From: Megalobrama amblycephala
Taxonomy: Eukaryota > Chordata > Actinopteri > Cypriniformes > Xenocyprididae
Assembly: GCF_018812025.1 (NCBI RefSeq)
Contig: NC_063050.1
Span: forward strand, 57,920,147 to 57,984,146
Length of the DNA: 64,000 nucleotides
Reading direction: 5' to 3'
Position numbers and translations under genes: made by a program. The notes below the pieces were generated by a model that saw only the letters and a list, made by a program, of their open reading frames with translations, ran no database searches and was not told the DNA's origin. This document shows, piece by piece, positions 22,199 to 31,802 of the stretch (the stretch's first letter is position 1; the number at the start of each line of letters is the position of its first letter).

Positions 22199-23756
22199 CA
22201 GGTGCTGGTCATATAATTAGAATATCGTGAAAAAGTTCATTTTTTCATTGTAAATTATTTTAAAAAATGAAACTTTAATTTATACTAGATTCCCTACATG
22301 TAAAGTAAAACATTTCAAACGTTTTTTTTTTTATTTTTTTTTTTTTTATTTATTTGTTGATTAGAGCGTATAGCTCATGAAAGTCCAAAATCCAGTATCT
22401 CAAAATATTAGAATATTTACATTTGAGTTTCATTAAATGACCATCCCTACAGTATAAATTCCGGGTATCTCTTGTTCTTTGAAACCACACTAATGGGGAA
22501 GACTGCTGACTTGGCAATGGTCCAGGAGACAATCATTGACACCCTCCACAAAGAGCATAACTCACAGATGGTCATTACTGAATGGGGTGGCTGTTTACAG
22601 AGTGATGTATCAAAGCATATTAAATGCAAAGTTGACTAGAAGGAAGAAATTGGGTAGGCAAAGGTGCACAAGCAACAGGGATGACCACAAGCTTGAGAAT
22701 ACTGTCAAGTAAAGCCGATTCAAACACTTGGGAGCGCTTCACAATGAGTCGAATGAAGCCGGAGTCAGCGCATCAAGAGCCACCACACTCAGACATCTTC
22801 AGGAAAAGGACTACCAAGCCACTTCTGAAACAGAAACAACGTCAGAAGCATCTTACCTGGGCTAAGGAGAAAAAGAACTGGACAGTGAACAGTGGTCGAA
22901 AGTCCTCTTTTCAGATAAAAGTAAACTTTGCATTTCATGTTGAAATCATGGTCCCAGAGTCTGAAGGAAGACTGGAGAGGCACAGAATCCAAGCTGCTTG
23001 AAGTCTAGTGTGAAGTTTCTGAAGTCAGCAATGATCTGGGGGGGCCGTGACGTCTGCTGGTGTTGGTCCATTGTGTTTTATCAAGTGCAAAGTCAATGCA
23101 GCCATCTTCCAGGAGATTTTGGAGCACTTTATGCTTCCATCTGCTGACAAGCTTTATGGAGATGCTGATTTCCTTTTCCAGCAGGACTTTAGCACCTGCC
23201 CACAGTGCAAAAACCACTTACAAGTGGTTTGCTGACCATGATATTACTGTGCTTTATTGGCCAGCCAACATGCCTGACCCCTGAATCTATGGGATATTTT
23301 CAAGAGAAAGATGAGAAACAGTCGATCCAACAATATACAGATGATCTGAAGGCTCAATAGTGCCTCAGCAGTGCCACCGGCTGATCACTTCCATGCCACA
23401 CTTCACTGATGCTGTAATTTGTGCTAGGAGCAAGTCATTTGCTGTAATATGTGCTACCGACTAAGTATTGAGTGTACAAATGAACATACTTTAAAGAACT
23501 TGAACTTTTCTGTTTTGAAAATCAATTTTTTGATTGATCTTAGAAAACATTCTAATATTTTGAGATACAGGATTTTGGACTTTCATGAGCTGTACGCTCT
23601 AATCATCAAAATTAAAAAAATTAAAAATAAAAACTTTTGAAATGTTTTACTTTACATGTAGGGAATCTAGAATATATGAAAGTTTAATTTTTAAAAATAA
23701 TTTACAATAAAAAATTGAACTTTTTCACGATATTCTAATTATATGACCAGCACCTG
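22199..23756 (+). mobile_element. Tc1-like transposon, 1558 bp, decayed
   Basis: TA dinucleotides flank the element (22197-22198 and 23757-23758). Its inverted termini read CAGGTGCTGGTCATATAATT. A longer inverted inner region (TACATGTAAAGTAAAACATT and similar) lies near both ends. A broken plus-strand transposase runs from about 22480 to 23400. The length is typical of Tc1 elements. Confidence 0.92.
22480..23400 (+). pseudogene. Tc1 transposase remnant
   Basis: Pieces in different frames follow the Tc1 order. They include a helix-turn-helix-like start (TTSLRILSSKADSNTWERF region), RQKHLTWAKEKKNWTV near 22850, GVGPLCFIKCKVNAAIFQEI near 23070, then SADKLYGDADFLFQQD with the position of the second catalytic acid, and YWPANMPDP near 23270, which corresponds to the usual DWPANSPDLNP. 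Stops and frameshifts separate these pieces, so no transposase can be made. It is flanked by this element's own inverted repeats. Confidence 0.85.
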
Positions 23757-23785
23757 TAGCTCTGACTTGAGTTACTAGAGGCCTT

Positions 23786-24086
23786 TTAACTCTCACTGTT
23801 GCACTTCCTCCGTAGAAGGGCCCGGATCTCTGCCACCTCGGTGTTGGGGAATCGCTCCCTCACTGCATCTGTGAAAACAGGAAAGAGACATGGGGATGAA
23901 TTAAAACAGGATAGACAATGTATAACATTGAAATACAATCATTGATTATAATGGATTTGTCAATCAATCATGACAATGGATTTGGATTCATAACTATGAC
24001 ATTACTGTACCTAAAATTGCGTTGGTTTTTTCTGGCTCAAGCTGCTCCTTCAGCTCGCCTTTTTTTCCTTTCCCTGTGAGGGTTGC
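23786..24086 (-). CDS. BEN-domain gene, last two exons (partial)
   Basis: Two minus-strand exons join in phase: 24086-24011 and 23878-23786, with acceptors ATAG and CACAG and donor TTAG|GTACAG. They encode ATLTGKGKKGELKEQLEPEK, then TNAIL, and after the splice DAVRERFPNTEVAEIRALLR, ending RKCNSES and a stop at 23786-23788. This matches the second half of a BEN domain, a DNA- and protein-binding alpha-helical module (SxxGxxxKxxLdPeKlnAI...aVrxRFPnxevaeIRxxLrrKcn). Upstream exons are not evident. A hAT element inserted 81 bp upstream of the first exon. The gene may belong to the surrounding CCCAGGT element, where it could act as its DNA-binding protein, but that is an inference from position. 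Confidence 0.65.
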
Positions 24087-24167
24087 CTATAAACGCAATA
24101 TGTCACTTGTGGTCACAGTATTGGTACCTGCGCCAATTTGCCAGAGGCCTTGTAGTTATATCCGTAC

Positions 24168-25141
24168 CAGGGCTGGGATGAACAAAGTTTCACGTGGAGC
24201 ATTCTGAGATATTTTATTTGCTGAATTACCGCGGAGTGTAAGTTATGCTAAAAAATAAACTGCCGGGATAATCACACAGTGCTTGCCGTAGGCTACACGT
24301 CCAATAATGACATGTCCGATTCACGAACTAATGACTCATTTTAACTGATTCACTTAAATGAATGGTTAAAACAACTGATCTGTCCAACACTGAACTCATG
24401 AGACATGTGAATCGGTGTATAACAAATCGGTACACTTTACAATAATGTTCCATTTATTAAATTCTAGTTACCTACATTAGTATTTTGTGAGTGAGTGGCA
24501 GAGTGTATTACTACTATACGTTGTTGTTATTTTTATGTGAATGAAGAATTAAAAGATGCACTTTTTTCAGTAAGCTATGTGTTTTCAACAAATGTTAAAT
24601 TCTGTTGGTTCAGGAAGGACACCATGACAGGCTGCTGGCTCCCACTGTCGCTGTTAATTTTTATTTATTTTTTGTTGGAAAAAGGAAAAAGGAGTGCTGG
24701 AAAAGCACTCTCTGTGTTAGCTTAAAGCCCTCAAGTTTATATTGGTTACTGTATTCTTTCAATTGCTCTAAACAAGTATTTTGGGTGACCTTTTTTTTTT
24801 ATTGAATGCTAGACATCAATTTGTTGTTATTTTCATCTGAAAGAAGAATTACAAGATGCACTTTTTTTAGTAAGCTATGTGTTTAAGGCTTCAAGGTTTT
24901 ATCGAACGCTACCTCTGACTAAGAATGCATTACTTTGCACTTGTATAGTCTTTTATTTTGGACTTTTTATAAATTGGTATTAGTCAATTAATGGGGAGAT
25001 TATCGATAATCGAATCAAACCGAAATAGAATCGGACTGAAAAAAACAAAAACAACAAAAAAAGAGTCCTTAGATTAATCGATGCACCGAAAAATAATCGC
25101 TAAATTAATCGTAAAAAAAAAGATCGTTTATCCCAGCCCTA
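24168..25141. mobile_element. hAT-type nonautonomous element, 974 bp, 8-bp TSD
   Basis: The termini are CAGGGCTGGGAT and ATCCCAGCCCTA. Flanks carry an exact 8-bp duplication, ATCCGTAC, at 24160-24167 and 25142-25149. Near the right end are ATTAATCGATGCACCGA-like motifs common in fish hAT derivatives. No transposase is visible. It inserted within the BEN-bearing element. Confidence 0.9.
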
Positions 25142-25319
25142 ATCCGTACCAACCCACTATCACTTTTACCATATTGCTTAATCAGTGAAATTCAAACAAG
25201 AAGTATTAACAGTAGTCAATGACGGCAAAAATGGCAGAGTTAAGTGGATTTTCAAATTTGTAATCTGGGAAGTCAGGTCTGTATTCCAAGACATAACGTG
25301 AACATGCATGTTCTTCAAA

Positions 25320-25960
25320 TTAAAGGGTTAGTTCACCCAAATAGCAAAATTATGTCATTAATAACTTACCCTCATGTTGTTCCAAACCCGTAAGACCTTC
25401 GTTTATCTTTGGAACAAAGTTTAAGATATCTTAGATTTAGTCAAAGAGCTCTCTGTGTGTCCAGAAAGGTAAGAAAAACATCATCAAAGTAGTCCATGTG
25501 ACATCAGAGGGTCAGTTAGAATTTTTTGAAGCATCGAAAATACATTTTGGTCCAAAAATAGCAAAAACTACGACTTTATTCAGCATTGTCTTCTTTTCCG
25601 TGTCTGTTGTGAGAGAGAGAGTTCAAAACAAAGCAGTTTGTGATATCCGGTTCGCGAACGAATCATTCGATGTAACCGGATCTTTTTGAACCAGTTCACC
25701 AAATCGAACTGAATCGTTTTAAACGGTTCGCGTCTCCAATACGCATTAATCCACAAATGACTAAGCTGTTAACTTTTTTAATGTGGCTGACACTCCCTCT
25801 GAGCTCAAACAAACCAATATCCCCGAGTAATTAATGTACTCAAACAGTACACTGACTGAACTGCTGTGAAGAGAGAACTGAAGATGAACACCGAGCCGAG
25901 CCAGATAACGAACAACAGACTGACTCTAAGATTACACTACAGATGAAGTGAAATCAGTGT
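25320..25960 (+). repeat. dispersed T2-like repeat, truncated
   Basis: It begins TTAAAGGGTTAGTTCACCC and continues CCAAACCCGTAAGACCTTCG, a sequence pattern familiar from very abundant fish repeats. The 3' boundary is not clear and no second terminus is seen. Confidence 0.55.
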
Positions 25961-26533
25961 ACACTTTAATAAATTATACTTTGTATTACAAATAAGCGTA
26001 CTTACTAAAAGTACACTAAATTACCACTATACATTTTTGTATTTTAACATATTTTATGAGAGTACTCTGATATGCCACTAAAAATACACTTATTTTAGAG
26101 TGTACTGTATAAAGTGTACAGAAGTCACACTTCTAATGAAGTGAGAACATAGTACACTTTAAAAAAAGTATACTAACAATTAATTTCCAAAAAATATATA
26201 CTTCCCATAAGTACACTGAATTGCCACTCTAAGTGTGTCAAATTTAATACACTTAAAAAAAATAAACTTCAATACAATTTAAAATACATTAACAACAAAG
26301 TACACTTTCAAAAAGTACATTTAAAAAATAATTTGATTACTGATAAATTAGTATACTTACTGTTTGGACTATTAAGTTGAACTTAATTACATCTTTTTTG
26401 AAGTATACTTTTAAAAAGTACAAATCAAATACTCTTTAAATAAAGTACAACAAGTAGAAGTATACTTGTTTTATAATTCATGTACTTCATTCATATTTCA
26501 AATACACTAAAGTATACTACTTTTTTACCTGGG

Positions 26534-26665
26534 CGTCTTTCTGTTTTTATTAAATTTCTTAAATACATGCCTTTATTACTTAATTAATTGATAAGATGTT
26601 TTGGTCTAACAATATATTTTAGGTGGTCTAAATTTTAAGTTAGACACAAATTTGCGTTAGGCTAG
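26534..26665. repeat. left arm of large inverted repeat, inner part
   Basis: This continues the arm after the CCCAGGT element. CGTCTTTCTGTTTTTATTAA to GTTAGACACAAATTTGCG is the reverse complement of 28541-28647. Homology stops sharply after TTTGCG. Confidence 0.85.
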
Positions 26666-28540
26666 GCTATATAAGGTTCCCTTCTAGACAAGCGCGTAAA
26701 TAGCTGTTTCGGCCGCAAATTTTCAGTAATTTCGATCGGTGCATCAAATGATATAGGCCTAAACTAAATTCATGTATTTACAGTAAAAGAATAAAGAAAT
26801 AGCCCAACTCTAGACTTATTGGCTAGGATATTTTTACGTTTGGGCAATATATAATAATGATAATAATAATAATAATAATATCTCAGCAAAGACCGAACAT
26901 ATTTATTTTGTCTCGGCACACGACCGCTAACAGTAACACAGTAGCACAGCGCATCAAAGCTTGCTGTTGTCTTGGCTACCTTACAAACGGCGATGGAAAC
27001 AGTGATTTTTTCCCCCTTTTGTGGTAATTTAGCACTATTTTCTATGGTATTCTGCTTGCATTTTTGGGCTTCAGTTGGATGCTTTATTTTTATCTTTAGT
27101 CAATTTAGTTTAGTTCTAAAAAAAGCAAAGGCTTTGGTGGTGCGGGGGTGTCCCGTACGCCCATGATGTAATGGTAATACATCGCTTACAAAGGGTTCGT
27201 GTTAACTACTGTATGATTATCAAACGATTTTAATGTGTTAATGTTTCAACTATCGTGCAATTATAGCTATGTAACAATCTGATAAACTGCAATTGTGCAG
27301 TTTGTATCCATTAACACGCTCATAAACATTACAAAAAGAAATGTCATGCCATAAGCTACACGAACAACAAAAAAAACGTTGATATCCCAATAATCAACAT
27401 TTTGTTATTCAACAAGTGCTAGGCTATTAAGATAAAAAGTTTCTGCTATAGTTTGCGCCTAATCTGACTCTTCACAATGGGCTACCAAATGCATAAAAAT
27501 ATTTTATAGGCCTATTTGTATTTTGACTGCAGTTAGAGCAAAATGATGAGAACATGTTTAACATTGGAAGTTTAAGATTCTTTATTAAATATTCTTACTT
27601 TATGCAAAACATATAGGCAACTGTACATTGTACCTCTATAACATCATAACATAAATTATTAAATTATAGTTCAAATGAACCGTACAAACCCAATCTTGGT
27701 TTTTGCTATTTATTTAGGCTATTTATTTATATCAGCAGATCTGTGTTGATTCAGTTCATTTCAATAACTGCTGATGTTGCAAACTGTGGTTAAGCTGGAA
27801 AGCAGCTCGAAAGAATTGACCAAGATATGTAACATTATGGCTCCGTATTATTAGAACAATAACTGTACAGAATCTTTACTGACACCCAATGTTCCTTAAA
27901 GACAAAGAAATAAAATAAAAATGTTAAAGAAAAACAAACAAAAACAACAAACCGATTGTGTTCCATTTATATATCAATGTATAATGCTTAAATTATCTTG
28001 TGTGTATAAAAAGCACTCATCCAACCTAACAGTGCTTGCTCTGCAACACTTGACAAGTTTGAGATAGGGGGAAGGGCGCTTTGTTTAAAATGTTTGTCAC
28101 CAAAGCCATTAATCCGGAGGGCAGGAGACTCAAAATGTTAGCCTAAGCTATGCGTGTGACAGACCTTTTTGCAATCTTAGTGCTTTTTGTTAATTTTAAC
28201 ATCCTGATCTGATCATATGAAATAAGCTTACGAAATACACAATTGTTAGACTCTGTTATGAGTATTTGCAGTAAGTTTCTTTATTTGTTTGTGTTATGGG
28301 GATTTGCAGTGTTTCACGCTCCACTCCAGAAGTTCCGAATGGGATCAACCCTCCCCCGGCGCGTTTGCCAGTGTCTGCTGCTGCAGAGCAGAGTATGTGC
28401 GCAGTTTTGACTGGAGCAAGGATTTTTTAAAAGTCGGAGTGTCGTGTTTTTTTTGTTTTTTTTTTTAAATCTGCAAGAAATGTTATATGTTATGAGTTTG
28501 GCGTGTGGTAGGAAAAAAAAGTTTGCACAATAAGCCACTA
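26666..28540. other. spacer between inverted-repeat arms, nothing recognised
   Basis: About 1.9 kb of mainly AT-rich sequence with an ATA/ATAATA microsatellite near 26850-26880 and short purine/pyrimidine runs. I found no convincing coding region, RNA gene or element terminus. Confidence 0.5.
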
Positions 28541-29485
28541 CGCAAATTTGTGTCTAACTAATATATTGTTCGACCAAAAACATCTTATCAATTATTTAAG
28601 TAATAAAGACATGTAATAAAGTAATAAATAAATTTAATTAAAACAGAAAGACGTATATTGATTCAGCCTTAAAGGCCGCGGAAACATGGTTTCGTTTGTT
28701 ATGCACTTCAATCCATTCCACACCCGACTTTCTTGGTTTTCTTCCTAATTATTAAATATAGGCAATTGGTTGATGAAACATTGATTGAAATTAAGATACA
28801 ATTTCTACAAAACGAAATTCACTTTAAAGAAAGACTTGCTATAAAACAAAACTTAATAAAGTGGTCAAACTCATGTCTGACCCGCTGCATGTTTCCCGAC
28901 ATTGTGCATCCGTCATGCTATTCCCTTTTCATAATGAACATAGGTGAAATAAAAAAAAAAAAAATAGGCAATAGCCCAATATTTAAATATACAGCTATGG
29001 AAAAAATTAAGAGACCACTTAACATTGATTTCTGAACTTGGAGTGGTCTCTTAATTTTTTCCATAGCTGTAAATATGAAACTAAATTGGCTACATTTTTA
29101 TCCCTCTGGCCAACGAAAGCACCGGCACGTTCTGATGGATTTTCTCCTCATGACAGCTGAAACAACTTAAAACAGGCCTTCCGTCATTTTTGGCGATAGC
29201 CTACAGATTAGTGCAAGACTACAAAGGGTCTACTTTTATTTGTGTACGCTCACAATAACAACAAAACCTTGTACTTTTGAAAAATAAAATAAAATAAAAT
29301 AAAAAATAGGGTGCGCTTTCAGCTGTCTCTCTTCGAGAATCTGAAACATCTCAAAAGTGAACTTAAACTCAGTGAATAATTGTACCTAAAAAGAAAGAAA
29401 TATCTCAATTCGATAAGATATAGGTCTGTGTTAAATAAGAGGCGATCTATCCGCTGGAACGTGTTGTTTCTGAAATCATGGCCAG
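28541..29485. repeat. right arm of large inverted repeat
   Basis: This is the reverse complement of 19795-20564 plus 26534-26665. It starts CGCAAATTTGTGTCTAAC and ends near GTGTTGTTTCTGAAAT. It contains a 78-bp MITE (28992-29069) that is absent from the left arm, and it lacks the CCCAGGT element present there. Confidence 0.85.
28992..29069. mobile_element. 78-bp palindromic TA-flanked MITE
   Basis: The termini are CAGCTATGGAAAAAATTAAG and its reverse complement. TA flanks are at 28990-28991 and 29070-29071. The left arm of the surrounding inverted repeat, near 20225-20245, has the empty site. This is a Tc1/mariner-type minimal element. Confidence 0.88.
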
Positions 29486-29778
29486 TGCTCGTTGCTGCTG
29501 TTATCAGTTCTCTTGGCGCTCGTGCACACGCGCAGTTTTCACACAGACAATCGAGCGTTTCGTTCTGGTAAAAGAACAAAACAAAATGCACACAACGTGT
29601 CCTTGCTCTTGATGTACAATCACTGATGAACACCTTTGGTTTTAATGAGTAAATTAGCCAAAATATTTATTCCTGCCGGTATTTTAGTCTGCGATATCAA
29701 AATCACTAACATTACATTTTTTTTTTCTAAGAGCAGATCAAAATGAAAATATTACATTTTTAATCGTGTGTGTGTGCT

Positions 29779-29865
<87 letters not shown>

Positions 29866-30174
29866 ATGACTGTTTAATGACAATAGCATGTCCACTTTGT
29901 GTAAAGGTCTTTCTTTTAATTTTTGATGCCTGTAGCCTAAGACTATCCCACGTTTTGAAATTAACTCTCACTTTAAATTTTCTAATGGTTTTTAAGGATG
30001 TTAAAATGTTATATAATAATGTTATTGTTGTTTTACTTCATCCTTTCATCGTTTACAAACCAACATTTTATTATTACAGTCACTTTCCAATCCGTCCCTT
30101 TGCGCCACCTGGCGGTAGTTTTTTACACGCGACTGAATTTCAGTTAACGCAACAGCCCTGCGGCGGCGGTATGC
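29486..30174. other. non-coding spacer with microsatellite
   Basis: No gene or clear element ends. It contains the (TA)n tract at 29781-29862. GC-rich CGGCGGCGG near 30160, followed by a CCATTTTGG-like stretch, resembles sequence near 19290-19330 in inverse orientation. The homology of the two flanks may therefore extend beyond the main arms. Confidence 0.5.
29781..29862. repeat. (TA)41 microsatellite
   Basis: Uninterrupted TA dinucleotides over 82 bp. Reading frames across it are artefacts of the repeat. Confidence 0.98.
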
Positions 30175-30431
30175 GCGGCGGTAATACCCATTTTGGTTGT
30201 CCACCTACGGTATATGCAAAAGTTGGGGGTGTACATATTAATGATCCCAACTGTTGCATCGCAGTCTGTGTTAAGTTGAGATTCATCTGTTCTTCGGAGG
30301 TCTTTTAAACAAATGAGATTTGGAAGGAGGAAACAATGGTGTTTGAGACTCGCTGAATGTCATTTCCATGTACTGAACTCTTGTTATTCAACTATGCCAA
30401 GGTAAATTTAATTTTTAATTCTATGGCACCT
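30175..30431 (-). repeat. T2-like repeat fragment (TTAAAGGTGCC family)
   Basis: On the minus strand it begins after TTAA (30432-30435) as AGGTGCCATAG and continues TTGGCATAGTTGAATAACAA. This matches the repeat starting at 58548. Confidence 0.7.
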
Positions 30432-30499
30432 TTAAAGAACCATATATGTATACTACTGAGCATTAACAAGCATTAACATGTGTTTCATGGAGTGGAAGA

Positions 30500-30761
30500 T
30501 GTTCTGCCCCCACTTTGTGTTGCATTAGTGGTTTAAATATGTATTGCATTTGAGTTCTCATATTTTAGTCCCTCCTCTCTTGCCGTAGTTTTTCTGTTTT
30601 GCTTCTGACTTTAACCTATGGACAAGACATGCAGCAGCTACTCTTTTCTCTTTACCTTTGGTAGTTTATGAAGATCTAAGTCTGTAAGTATTTTGTTGGA
30701 ATTATATCTACTTTGCTATAGTCTTTGTTTATTATCCGTTTTAGTATACTATGTATGTTAT
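30500..30761 (+). repeat. BEL 5' LTR, first part
   Basis: The first 262 bp of the LTR, equivalent to the start of 42141-42724. It ends with GTTAT, the target duplication of the inserted chromovirus. Confidence 0.92.
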
Positions 30762-31235
30762 TGTTACGGTACACAGGAGTCAGACACAGATGTAAACAGG
30801 TAACTGTAGTTTTATTGACACCAGTAGAGCAAGGAGCAGTGAACAGGTAAGCAGTGATGAATTAATAGATGAATGGATGAATAGAATGGAGATAGTTACT
30901 GTCCTTTTCCTTTCAGATATGGATATCTGTGAACACGCTGGAGTTTGGAGATCGCTGGAGATGGCTGGAGATGGCTGGAGCACTCACACACAGAAGACGA
31001 GGCACACAGAGGGAAGGAGACACGCTCGAGACAGGTAAGTATGGAGCAAGGAGTCCTTGAGGTAAGCATTAACGTGAGTATATGCAAACGAGACCGGACA
31101 TGGAGTGCTGTGTGTGTGTGCTCTTTATGGTGCTGTTGATGAGTGCAATGATGAGGTGCAGGTGGTAGTGATCAGTACTCTGGGGATGGTGTGCGCTGTG
31201 ATTGGTGGATGTTGGAACCTGACGTGTCTGTGACA
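30762..31235 (-). repeat. chromovirus 3' LTR (474 bp)
   Basis: It begins TGTTACGGTACACAGG and ends CTGTGACA in plus orientation. Compared with the other LTR it carries 33 extra bp near 30915-30975. A polypurine tract (GGAGGGGGGGTAC on the minus strand, 31236-31248) adjoins it. Confidence 0.93.
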
Positions 31236-31248
31236 GTACCCCCCCTCC
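31236..31248 (-). other. chromovirus polypurine tract
   Basis: GGAGGGGGGGTAC on the minus strand immediately before the 3' LTR, the expected plus-strand primer position. Confidence 0.8.
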
Positions 31249-31799
31249 ACGGCCGCTCCTGAGGGCCGAGGACCCCGACGCCGTGGTGGTCGTCCTCTTC
31301 CCCGCGGTGCCGGTCTGTCAGGGTGACTGTCATGGAAATTTTGAAGTAAGTTTGGGTCAAGGATGTCGTTTCTTGGAACCCAGGAGCGTTCCTCAGGGCC
31401 GCAACCTTCCCAATCGACCAAGTACTCCAGCTGACCACCACGACGCCGGGAGTCCAAGATCTCGCGGACCTCGTATGCTGCACCGTCTTCCAGGATGAGT
31501 GGAAGGGGGGGTTCGGCGGGAGTCACGCCAGGTCCTGTGGAGAGGACAGAAGGGTGATAAGGCTTGAGGAGTGAGACGTGGAAAGTTGGGTGAATACGAT
31601 ACCCTTGTGGAAGTTGGAGTTGGTATGTGACCGGGTTGATCTGCTTGATGATGGGAAATGGGCCAATGAACCTGGGACTCAGCTTCTTGCAGGGCAGACG
31701 CAGTCTGATGTCCCGTGTCGACAGCCATACCTTCTGTCCGGGCTGGAAGACAGGGGTGTTGGAGCGCCGCAGGTCCGCTGTCATCCTGCGTCTGCGCAA
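31249..31799 (-). CDS. pol: chromovirus pol C-terminus with chromodomain
   Basis: This continues the pol frame directly after an in-frame TGA at 31800-31802. Visible are the end of integrase ([31 protein letters not shown]) and then a chromodomain ([20 protein letters not shown] followed by [14 protein letters not shown]), which in chromoviruses directs integration to particular chromatin. The reading HQLQ-stop-ALRRRR suggests a CGA to TGA change. The frame runs on into the polypurine tract and LTR, ending at 31125. Confidence 0.9.
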
Positions 31800-31802
31800 G
31801 GC

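Larger units (their letters stand above)
20565..26533. mobile_element. 5969-bp DNA transposon with CCCAGGT termini and BEN-domain exons
   Basis: The ends read CCCAGGTGAAAAAG (left) and CTTTTTTACCTGGG (right, inverted). The flanks duplicate CG. The matching site in the right arm (near 28647, AAGACGTATATTG) is empty, which confirms an insertion. Several hundred bp next to each end are packed with short AAGTATACTT/AAGTGTACT-like units in both orientations. The interior holds minus-strand exons with BEN-domain sequence (23786-24086) and four later insertions: a solo LTR, a Tc1 element, a hAT element and a T2-like repeat. I do not recognise the superfamily or any transposase. About 2.1 kb may be original sequence. 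Confidence 0.7.

Noticed and set aside
28310..28450. Possible host exon or CpG-rich promoter
   Set aside because: Short GC-rich patch without an open frame bounded by convincing splice sites.
29766..30308. 180-residue plus frame beginning with a YIYIYI repeat
   Set aside because: It is generated by the (TA)41 microsatellite and has no protein-like composition afterwards.
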